Positions 1-5,803 of a stretch of DNA of 7,173 nt are shown here, piece by piece. A program made the position numbers and the translations under genes. The notes below the pieces were generated by a model. The model saw only the letters and a list, made by a program, of their open reading frames with translations, did no database searches and was not told where the DNA came from. Location of the stretch: NCBI GenBank assembly GCA_964243295.1, contig CAXTEJ010000092.1, forward strand, positions 1 to 7,173, written 5' to 3'. Positions within the stretch are counted from its first letter, which is position 1, and every line of letters starts with the position of its first letter. Origin of the DNA: CAXTEJ01 sp964243295. Its GTDB lineage: Bacteria > Actinomycetota > Actinomycetes > Actinomycetales > Angustibacteraceae.

Positions 1-1
1 G

Positions 2-466
2 CAGCAGGCCCGGCGCGAGCTCGCGGCCCAGCCGCCGCCGGTCGCGGCGTCCGCCCCCGCTGCCGGTGGGATGGCCTGGCCGTGCGGCGGCTGCCCGCTG
101 ACCAGCCGGTTCGGCTGGCGGACGCATCCGGTGTACGGCGACGCCCGCTTCCACGCCGGCATCGACATGGGCGCGCCGATCGGGACGACCGTCCGGGCGG
201 CGGCGGGCGGCACGGTCGTGTCCGCCGGTCCGGCCTCCGGCTACGGCGTCCTGGTCGTCGTGAGCCACGGCCTGTCGGGCGGCCGCGACCTCAGCACCGC
301 CTACGCCCACCTCAGCGCGATCTCGGTGCGCGCCGGCCAGTCGGTGGGGCCGGGGGAGAAGGTGGGCGAGGTCGGCAACCTCGGGGTCTCGACCGGTCCG
401 CACCTGCACTTCGAGGTGCGCCGCGACGGCGAACCGGTCGACCCGCTGGGCTTCGTCTCGCCGTAG
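2..466 (+). CDS. M23-family (LytM-type) peptidoglycan endopeptidase, 3' end of gene (5' end outside window)
   Basis: The frame is open from the window edge, so this is a C-terminal fragment of 154 codons ending at TAG 464-466. It starts with a Gln/Arg/Ala stretch (QQARRELAAQ) that may be the end of a coiled coil, then an Ala/Pro linker, then an M23 catalytic domain. Visible M23 signatures are FGWRTHP near the domain start, the zinc-binding HxxxD (HAGID; His codon 152, Asp codon 164), YAHL, and the HxH motif HLHFEV (His codons 401 and 407). Enzymes of this family are zinc metallopeptidases that cut peptide cross-bridges in peptidoglycan outside the membrane. All metal ligands are present, so activity is expected. 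An ATG at 71 opens the same frame, but it would leave only the bare catalytic domain with no signal peptide, so the real start is presumably upstream. Position just before smpB suggests an ftsEX-linked cell-wall hydrolase (inference). Confidence 0.9.
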   Translation, partial: QQARRELAAQPPPVAASAPAAGGMAWPCGGCPLTSRFGWRTHPVYGDARFHAGIDMGAPIGTTVRAAAGGTVVSAGPASGYGVLVVVSHGLSGGRDLSTAYAHLSAISVRAGQSVGPGEKVGEVGNLGVSTGPHLHFEVRRDGEPVDPLGFVSP

Positions 467-469
467 ACT
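464..469 (+). promoter_or_regulatory. Possible -10 element (TAGACT) of an smpB promoter
   Basis: TAGACT fits the actinobacterial -10 pattern TAnnnT, and its TAG is also the stop codon of the M23 gene. The next two bases make TAGACTGG, the same 8-mer found upstream of the tmRNA gene at 5775-5782. A start point about seven bases downstream would fall at or near A476, the first base of a short ATG frame. No convincing -35 hexamer stands 16-18 bases upstream, so this rests on the -10 match and the repeated 8-mer only. Confidence 0.35.
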
Positions 470-482
470 GGACCGATGAGCC

Positions 483-486
483 GGAG
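483..486 (+). promoter_or_regulatory. Ribosome binding site (GGAG) supporting the smpB GTG start
   Basis: GGAG lies nine bases upstream of GTG 496, a normal Shine-Dalgarno spacing. The competing in-frame ATG at 547 has only a weak AGGA four bases upstream. This favours the GTG start. Confidence 0.55.
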
Positions 487-495
487 CCTGCGCGC

Positions 496-1023
496 GTGAC
501 CAAGGGCTCGGCGGCCAGCCGCAACGGACCCAAGGTCCAGGACGGCATGCGCGGCGGCCGCAACAAGCTGGTCGCGCAGAACAAGAAGGCGCGGCACGAC
601 TACTCGATCGAGGACGTCCTCGAGGCGGGCCTCGTCCTGACCGGCACCGAGGTGAAGTCGCTGCGGCAGGGCCGCTGCTCGCTCGTCGACGCCTACGCCG
701 TCGTGCAGGACGGCGAGGCGTACCTGCTGGGCGCGCACATCCCCGAGTACACCGAGGGGACGTGGAACAACCACACCCCGCGGCGCACCCGCAAGCTGCT
801 CATGCACCGCAAGGAGATCGACAGCCTGGTGGCGCGCACCCGCGAGAGCGGGCTGGCGCTCGTCCCGCTGTCGCTCTACTTCAAGGACGGCCGGGCCAAG
901 GTCGAGCTCGCGCTCGGCCGCGGCCGCAAGGCGCACGACAAGCGGCAGGTGCTGGCCGAGCGCGACGCCCAGAAGGAGATGCGCAACGCGATGGGGCGGG
1001 CGATCAAGCGCGGACGGCGCTGA
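496..1023 (+). CDS. smpB: SsrA-binding protein SmpB
   Basis: This encodes a 175-residue cytoplasmic RNA-binding protein that binds the tRNA-like end of tmRNA, promotes its charging and delivers it to stalled ribosomes. The family signature is unmistakable: LVAQNKKARHDYSIED, then EAGLVLTGTEVKSLRQGR, AHIPEYTEGTWNNHTPRRTRKLL, and LALGRGRKAHDKRQ followed by a basic C-terminal tail, the part known to enter the empty mRNA channel. The GTG start at 496 gives about 17 residues of N-terminal extension rich in Ser, Lys and Gly, similar to extensions in other actinobacterial SmpB proteins. A start at ATG 547 would give a more compact 158-residue form. The stop is TGA 1021-1023. The gene follows the M23 gene by 29 bases and may be read through from it or from its own promoter at 464-469. 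Its RNA partner, ssrA, lies about 4.8 kb downstream on the same strand. Confidence 0.97.
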   Translation: MTKGSAASRNGPKVQDGMRGGRNKLVAQNKKARHDYSIEDVLEAGLVLTGTEVKSLRQGRCSLVDAYAVVQDGEAYLLGAHIPEYTEGTWNNHTPRRTRKLLMHRKEIDSLVARTRESGLALVPLSLYFKDGRAKVELALGRGRKAHDKRQVLAERDAQKEMRNAMGRAIKRGRR

Positions 1024-1211
1024 GCCACCTGGCGGCCCGTCCGGGAGCCTGACCGGCACGCTGGGCCGTCCGCTGCGCTGGGCAGGCACCCGACGCCGCC
1101 GTGGGCGCGCCCCGCTGCGCCGTCCGGGCGTGTCGTGGGCGGCGGGCCAGCCCGCATGGTCCGCTCCGGTGGCACCGGCATGAGCAGAAGGGGCTATGTG
1201 CACGGCGGGAC

Positions 1212-1242
1212 GGGGCGACGACACAACTGCTGTCGTGGCCCC
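1212..1242 (+). promoter_or_regulatory. Leader hairpin upstream of the protease gene
   Basis: GGGGCGACGACA (1212-1223) can pair with TGTCGTGGCCCC (1231-1242) at 11 of 12 positions, with one G-G mismatch and a seven-base loop. It ends ten bases before the GAGG ribosome binding site. There is no U-tract, so it does not look like a classical terminator. It could stabilise the mRNA or shape access to the ribosome site. By rough reckoning, GC-rich DNA makes such stems by chance about once per window, so its function is uncertain. Confidence 0.35.
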
Positions 1243-1252
1243 CCAGGAAGCC

Positions 1253-1256
1253 GAGG
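1253..1256 (+). promoter_or_regulatory. Ribosome binding site (GAGG) deciding the protease start
   Basis: GAGG lies eight bases upstream of GTG 1265. It supports that start over the in-frame ATG at 1196, which would place 23 extra, partly acidic residues in front of an otherwise clean signal peptide. Confidence 0.55.
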
Positions 1257-1264
1257 TACTCCCC

Positions 1265-3175
1265 GTGCACGCAGCGTCTCACGCCGGTCGCCCGATCGGG
1301 CGCACCGCAGCAGCTGCCCTGCTCGCCGTCGGCGTCCTCGCCGGCACTCCCGCGATGGCGTCGACCGCCGCCGCCGCCCCAGGCAGCGCCTGGGGCTCGA
1401 TCGCCGCGCCGTCCGTCCCACAGCTCGCGCCGGCCGTGTCGCACCTCGACCCGGGCCTGCGCGCCGCCGGCGGCGTGGTGGAGCGCGTGCTCGTCACCGC
1501 CTCCGGCGGCGTCCACGCCGCAGCCGACGCCGTGCGGAGCGTCGGGGGACGGGTCGGCGCCGCCCTGCCGCTCGTCGACGGCGTGGCGGCGGCCGTGCCC
1601 GCCGCGCGGCTCGCCGAGCTCTCGGCCGTGGCCGGCGTCCTCGCCGTCACCAAGGACCGGCACGTCAGCTTCACCGCGCTGCAGGACGAGGCCCGCGACG
1701 GCTCGTCCCCGTTCACCGCGACGACGCAGGCGACCGCCGCCTGGGGCGCGGGCAACCGCGGCCGGGGCGTCGGCATCGCCGTGCTCGACACGGGCGTGTC
1801 GTCCGTCGACGCGTTCGCCGGCCGGCTCGTGCACGGCCCGGACCTGTCCGGCGAGGGCACGACGGTCGACACCTTCGGCCACGGCACCGTGATGGCCGGA
1901 CTGGCCGCCGGGCGCGACACCGACCGGGCCGGCCTGCGCAGCGGCGTCGCCCCCGAGGCGACCGTCGTGGCCGTGAAGGTCGCCGGGCGCAACGGCGCCG
2001 TCGACGTCTCGACGATCCTGCAGGGCATGCACTGGGTCTCGGCCTACGCCGAGCAGTACGGCATCCGCGTCCTGAACCTGTCGTGGGGCACCGCGAGCAC
2101 CCAGGACCCGGCCGTCGACCCGCTGAACCACGCCGTCCAGCGGCTGTGGCAGCAGGGGATCGTCGTCGTCGTCTCGGCGGGCAACTCCGGCCCGGCCGCC
2201 GGCACGATCGCCAAGCCCGGGGACGACCCGATGGTGCTGACCGTCGGCGCCTACGACGACAAGGGCGACAGCAACACCCGCAACGACACCGTGCCGGCCT
2301 GGTCCTCGCGCGGGCCGACGGCCGCCGGGCTCGCCAAGCCCGACCTCGTCGCCCCCGGCCGCACGCTCGTGACCGCCGGCTCGCCGGGCTCGGCCGTCAT
2401 GCAGGAGAACCCCAAGGCGCTGCTCACCGGCGGCCTGGTCAAGGGCTCGGGCACCTCGCAGGCCGCCGCCGTCACCTCGGGCCTGGCCGCCCTCGTGGTC
2501 GCCGCCCACCCGACCTGGACGCCGGACCAGGTCAAGCGGGTGCTCACCCGCACCGCCTCGCCGCTGACGTCGGCGCCCTCCGGGACCGCCGGCGCGGGCC
2601 GGGTGCAGCTCGCCGCCGCCCTGACCGCCGACCCCGGTCCGGCCGTCTGGCAGCGGCCGACCGCCACCGGCCTCGGCTCGCTCGAGGACAGCCGCGGCGG
2701 CAGCACCGTCGAGGTCGTCTGCCCCGGCGCCACCGAGGCCACCCCCGTGCTCGGTGAGGTGGACGTCCGCTGCGAGGCCTGGGACGCCGCCGCCTGGACC
2801 GGCTCGCGCTGGAACGGCGACGCCTGGACCGGCTCGCGCTGGAACGACGCCGCCTGGACGGGCTCGCGCTGGAACGGCGAGAGCTGGACCGGCGGCACCT
2901 GGAGCGGCGGCGCCTGGTCCGACCAGGCGTGGACCGGCTCGCGCTGGAACGGCTCCAACTGGACCGGCTCGCGCTGGAACGGCTCGCGGTGGAACGGCTC
3001 GCGGTGGAACGGCTCGCGCTGGAACGGCTCGCGCTGGAACGGGTCCCGGTGGAACGGCTCGCGCTGGAACTCCACGCTCGACGTGACGCAGAGCAACGAC
3101 TTCCTCACAGCGTTCTGGGGGCAGCGGCCGAAGGCAGGGCTTACCCTCCCCGGGGAGACCAGCGACGCGGAGTAG
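1265..3175 (+). CDS. Secreted subtilisin-family (S8) serine protease with C-terminal Trp-pentad repeat domain
   Basis: From GTG 1265 the product is 636 residues. It begins with a signal peptide: a basic start ending at R13, a hydrophobic core at about 14-28 (TAAAALLAVGVLAGT), and an Ala-rich cleavage region AMA/STAAA near 30-38. A propeptide-like domain (about 72-133) would act as chaperone and inhibitor of the enzyme. The catalytic domain (about 157-450) has all S8 residues: Asp175 in AVLDTGV, His206 in FGHGT, oxyanion Asn307 in SAGNSGP and Ser398 in GTSQA. Residues 506-601 form a perfectly periodic Trp array (see the repeat entry), followed by about 35 residues containing TQSNDFLTAFWGQ. I see no LPXTG motif and no C-terminal membrane helix. 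The enzyme is expected outside the cell, and its substrate is unknown. An alternative start at ATG 1196 would give 659 residues. The c-di-GMP gene begins 36 bases downstream, so co-transcription is possible. Confidence 0.93.
   Translation: MHAASHAGRPIGRTAAAALLAVGVLAGTPAMASTAAAAPGSAWGSIAAPSVPQLAPAVSHLDPGLRAAGGVVERVLVTASGGVHAAADAVRSVGGRVGAALPLVDGVAAAVPAARLAELSAVAGVLAVTKDRHVSFTALQDEARDGSSPFTATTQATAAWGAGNRGRGVGIAVLDTGVSSVDAFAGRLVHGPDLSGEGTTVDTFGHGTVMAGLAAGRDTDRAGLRSGVAPEATVVAVKVAGRNGAVDVSTILQGMHWVSAYAEQYGIRVLNLSWGTASTQDPAVDPLNHAVQRLWQQGIVVVVSAGNSGPAAGTIAKPGDDPMVLTVGAYDDKGDSNTRNDTVPAWSSRGPTAAGLAKPDLVAPGRTLVTAGSPGSAVMQENPKALLTGGLVKGSGTSQAAAVTSGLAALVVAAHPTWTPDQVKRVLTRTASPLTSAPSGTAGAGRVQLAAALTADPGPAVWQRPTATGLGSLEDSRGGSTVEVVCPGATEATPVLGEVDVRCEAWDAAAWTGSRWNGDAWTGSRWNDAAWTGSRWNGESWTGGTWSGGAWSDQAWTGSRWNGSNWTGSRWNGSRWNGSRWNGSRWNGSRWNGSRWNGSRWNSTLDVTQSNDFLTAFWGQRPKAGLTLPGETSDAE
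2780..3070 (+). repeat. Trp-pentad coding repeat array (15-bp and 30-bp units) in the protease gene
   Basis: Twenty TGG codons fall exactly 15 bases apart, giving W-x-x-x-x repeats, mostly WTGSR and WNGSR, with variants WNGDA, WNDAA, WNGES, WTGGT, WSGGA and WSDQA. The array has two levels. At 2801-2875 the unit GGCTCGCGCTGGAAC recurs every 30 bases (2801, 2831, 2861). At 2966-3070 seven 15-bp units lie head to tail and are almost identical (two have GCGG for GCGC, and one reads GGGTCCCGG). The more varied N-terminal part and near-identical C-terminal part suggest recent expansion by slippage or unequal exchange at the 3' end. Periodic aromatic residues suggest a stacked, solenoid-like or surface-binding domain, but I know no structure for it. 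Confidence 0.95.
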
Positions 3176-3211
3176 CCGCGCCGCCACGATGCGTCGCAGC
3201 CGGAGCGCCTC

Positions 3212-5746
3212 ATGAGCACCGCCACTGCCGGGCCGCCGTCTTCGGACGTGCGGTCCGGCAGTGGCGTGCGCGGGTGGCTCCACCAGCACGGGCTCACGGC
3301 CTACCTGGCGGTGTCGTACACCGCCGGGGTGCTCGTCCTGCTGGTCATGCTGGCCTCCTTCGGCTCGCAGCGCGTCGACGCCTGGAGGGTGCTGGCGGTC
3401 GTCGCCCTCGCCGCCTTCGCCGACCTGCCGCTGCTCGAGCGGCGCACCGGGCAGAGCGTCGAGGCGTTCACGTTCGCCGAGCTGTGCGTCATCCTGTCGA
3501 TCGCCCTGCTGCCGCTGCCGCACGCGGTGGTGATCGCCGGGACGTGCCTGCTCGTCGTCGACCTGGCCCGGCGCCTCGCGGTCACCAAGGCGCTGTTCAA
3601 CGCCGCCAACTTCGTGCTCGCGATGTCGCTGGCCGGCCTCGCGGCGCACGCGGTGTCGCCCGTGCTGGTCGGCACCTCGCTGGCCAGCCTCACCGCGCTG
3701 GTCGTCGGGACGTTCGTCTTCTTCCTGGTGAACAGCGGCGGCGTGGCGCTGGCCGTCGCGCTCGAGCAGCACGCGTCCGTGGGGAGCATCTACCGCCAGG
3801 GTCTCGCACTGCGGCTGGGGCTGGCGGGCGTCAACGCCGTGACGGCCCTGCTCGTCGTCGTGCTCGCCACCTGGGACGGGTCGGCGCTCGTCGGGCTGCC
3901 ACCGGTGCTCGTGGCGCTGTACGCCAGCTACCACGGCTACCTCAAGGCGGCGCAGGAGCGCGACGTCTGGCAGCAGCTCGAGAGCGCCACCCGCGAGCTG
4001 AACTCGCTCGACCTCAACACCGTGGTCAGCGCTGCCCTGTCGCGCAGCGCGCAGCTGTTCAAGGCCGACACCGCCACCGTCGTGCTCTACGACTCGGGGA
4101 CGAGCACCGTCTACCGCGGCGACGCCACGGGCCTGGTCGGCACCTGCGTCGACCCGCAGCTCGGCGTGCCGGACCGGCTCGGGGGCTTCGAGTCCGACGA
4201 CGGCTCGCTCATGGTCTACGCCGCCCCGCTCGAGGGCCCGCAGGGGCGCATCGGTGCGCTGCGGCTGGGGTTCCGCGGCCCGGTCGTGCTGCGCCGCCGC
4301 GAGCAGCAGGTGCTCAAGACCCTCGCGCACAGCATCAGCACCACGCTGCAGAACGCCCGGCTGTTCCGGGAGATGCGCACGCACGCCGAGGCGATGACCT
4401 ACGAGGCGTCGCACGACGCGCTGACCGGGCTCGGCAACCGGGTCCTGCTGCAGGAGCGCGCGGTGGCCTGCATGGCCGCGGCCGCCGGGGACGGCCGGCA
4501 GTGCGGGCTGCTCATCGTCGACCTCGACCACTTCAAGGAGATCAACGACACGCTCGGCCACTCCGCCGGCGACGTGCTGCTCAACGAGGTCGCGCACCGC
4601 ATCGCCGCCGCGGTGCCGCACGCCGACGCCGTCTGCCGGCTGGGCGGTGACGAGTTCGCCGTGCTGCTCGGCGGCTTCTCGACCGCCGCCGAGGCCGACG
4701 CGCTGGCGGACGAGCTGCTGCGCGTGCTCGCCGAGCCGGTGGTCTTCGACGGCCTGCGGCTGTCGATCGAGGGCAGCGTCGGCGTCGCCTGCTCCCCGCA
4801 GGACGCCGCCACCTTCGACGAGCTGCTGCAGCGCGCCGACGTCGCGCTCTACCAGGCCAAGGACACCCGCGGGTCGTTCGCGCACTACGCGGGCGAGCGC
4901 GACGAGTCGAGCCTGCACCGCCTGGCGCTCGCCGCCGAGCTGCGCGCGGCCCTCGCCGAGGACCAGCTCGTCGTGCACTTCCAGCCGCAGTTCGACCTCT
5001 GCAGCGGCGCGCTGACCGGCGCGGAGGCGCTCGTGCGCTGGCAGCACCCCGAGCGCGGGCTCCTGCCACCGGTCGAGTTCATCTCGGCGGTCGAGCACAG
5101 CGGCCTGATCCGCGACTTCACGCTCACCGTGCTCGACCTGGCCGTCGCCGAGGCGGCCGCCTGGGGCTGCGCCGGGCACGACGTGAGCGTCGCGGTGAAC
5201 CTGTCGGCCCGCAACCTGCTCGACCGCGAGCTGCCGTCCGACGTGACGCGGGTGCTGGCCCGGCACGGCCTCGCGCCGCAGCGGCTGGTCCTCGAGATCA
5301 CCGAGACGACGATGATGAGCGAGCTCGACGTCGTCGAGGACGTCCTCGCGCAGCTGCGCCGGCTCGGCGTCGAGCTGTCGGTCGACGACTTCGGCACGGG
5401 CTACTCCTCGATGGCCTTCCTGCAGCGCGTGCAGGTCAACGAGGTCAAGGTCGACCGCAGCTTCGTGATGGGCATCGTCGGCTCGGAGTCCGACCGGGCG
5501 CTCGTGCGCGCCACGGTGCAGCTCGCGCACGGCCTCGGGGCACGCGCCGTGGGGGAGGGCGTCGAGGACGCGGCGATGGCCGGCGTCCTGCGCGAGCTCG
5601 GCTGCGACCTCGCGCAGGGCTACCACCTCGGCCGGCCGATGCCCGCCGTCGACCTGCGCCGCACCCTGGGGATCCCCGAGCCGGGGGAGGGCCCGCGCCG
5701 CGACGGCGACGGCCGCCACCTGCGCGCGGTCGGCGGTCCGCCCTAG
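3212..5746 (+). CDS. Membrane-anchored GAF-GGDEF-EAL protein (bifunctional diguanylate cyclase/phosphodiesterase)
   Basis: 844 residues, with ATG 3212 six bases after GGAG (3202-3205). Residues about 28-240 form roughly eight hydrophobic segments, a MASE-like membrane sensor I cannot assign to a named family. Residues about 248-390 look like a GAF domain. The GGDEF domain starts at DALTGLGNR (from D402) and has LIVDLDHFKEINDTLGH and an intact GGDEF at 478-482. The EAL domain (about 575-825) has FQPQFD, EAL 605-607 followed by VRW, NLSARNLL, EITET, DDFGTGYSS 725-733, KVDRSF, GEGVED and QGY, so metal and substrate ligands are all present. Both synthesis of c-di-GMP from two GTP and its cleavage to pGpG are therefore possible; which one dominates cannot be read from sequence. 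The usual inhibitory I-site RxxD nine residues before GGDEF reads PHAD (469-472), so product inhibition there is probably lost. It may share a transcript with the upstream protease. Confidence 0.95.
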   Translation: MSTATAGPPSSDVRSGSGVRGWLHQHGLTAYLAVSYTAGVLVLLVMLASFGSQRVDAWRVLAVVALAAFADLPLLERRTGQSVEAFTFAELCVILSIALLPLPHAVVIAGTCLLVVDLARRLAVTKALFNAANFVLAMSLAGLAAHAVSPVLVGTSLASLTALVVGTFVFFLVNSGGVALAVALEQHASVGSIYRQGLALRLGLAGVNAVTALLVVVLATWDGSALVGLPPVLVALYASYHGYLKAAQERDVWQQLESATRELNSLDLNTVVSAALSRSAQLFKADTATVVLYDSGTSTVYRGDATGLVGTCVDPQLGVPDRLGGFESDDGSLMVYAAPLEGPQGRIGALRLGFRGPVVLRRREQQVLKTLAHSISTTLQNARLFREMRTHAEAMTYEASHDALTGLGNRVLLQERAVACMAAAAGDGRQCGLLIVDLDHFKEINDTLGHSAGDVLLNEVAHRIAAAVPHADAVCRLGGDEFAVLLGGFSTAAEADALADELLRVLAEPVVFDGLRLSIEGSVGVACSPQDAATFDELLQRADVALYQAKDTRGSFAHYAGERDESSLHRLALAAELRAALAEDQLVVHFQPQFDLCSGALTGAEALVRWQHPERGLLPPVEFISAVEHSGLIRDFTLTVLDLAVAEAAAWGCAGHDVSVAVNLSARNLLDRELPSDVTRVLARHGLAPQRLVLEITETTMMSELDVVEDVLAQLRRLGVELSVDDFGTGYSSMAFLQRVQVNEVKVDRSFVMGIVGSESDRALVRATVQLAHGLGARAVGEGVEDAAMAGVLRELGCDLAQGYHLGRPMPAVDLRRTLGIPEPGEGPRRDGDGRHLRAVGGPP

Positions 5747-5774
5747 CCCTGGCGCACGGGCGCCCGTCCGGGAC

Positions 5775-5780
5775 TAGACT
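5775..5780 (+). promoter_or_regulatory. Possible -10 element (TAGACT) of the tmRNA promoter
   Basis: TAGACT matches TAnnnT and ends 23 bases before the mature tmRNA 5' end, leaving room for a short leader (start point near 5787) to be removed by RNase P. The same TAGACTGG 8-mer precedes smpB. A 12-bp palindrome, ACGGGC/GCCCGT (5756-5767), lies in the expected spacer and -35 area. No good -35 hexamer is visible. Confidence 0.45.
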
Positions 5781-5803
5781 GGCGGGGTACGCAGCACCGA
5801 CCT

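Larger units (their letters stand above)
1024..1264 (+). other. Intergenic region between smpB and the protease gene
   Basis: About 240 bases without a gene I can support. It holds small palindromes (1103-1112; GCGGG/CCCGC at 1142-1155; CCGGTG-G-CACCGG at 1166-1178), an AGAAGGGG at 1186-1193 just before an in-frame ATG at 1196, and a strong hairpin at 1212-1242. No clear -35/-10 pair and no U-tract terminator for smpB are visible. An in-frame TGA at 1181-1183 closes the protease frame, so nothing upstream of that belongs to it. Confidence 0.6.

Noticed and set aside
82..495. Upstream extension of the smpB frame to an ATG at 82
   Set aside because: This overlaps the M23 gene in another frame, the residues are Arg-rich low complexity, and SmpB homology begins only after the GTG at 496.
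1024..1100. Terminator after smpB
   Set aside because: I could not find a stem of convincing length within the first hundred bases after the stop.
1166..1178. CCGGTG-G-CACCGG as an operator for the protease gene
   Set aside because: The palindrome is real and well placed, but it is short and as common as chance predicts, and no promoter could be located beside it.
2780..3070. CRISPR array
   Set aside because: The 15-bp units are contiguous, lack spacers and are in frame within a protein gene.
3146..3157. Palindrome CTCCCCGGGGAG near the end of the protease gene
   Set aside because: Assuming about 74% GC, roughly six 12-bp perfect palindromes are expected by chance in a window this long, and nothing else marks this one.
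2251..3297. - strand frame with repeated QREPF units
   Set aside because: This is the antisense reading of the Trp-repeat array and has no start context or homology of its own.
1004..5719. Very long open frame on the - strand (1571 codons)
   Set aside because: It runs antisense across smpB, the protease and the GGDEF-EAL gene, shows only low-complexity Arg/Gly/Ala/Val sequence, and arises from the G/C-rich third positions of the true genes.
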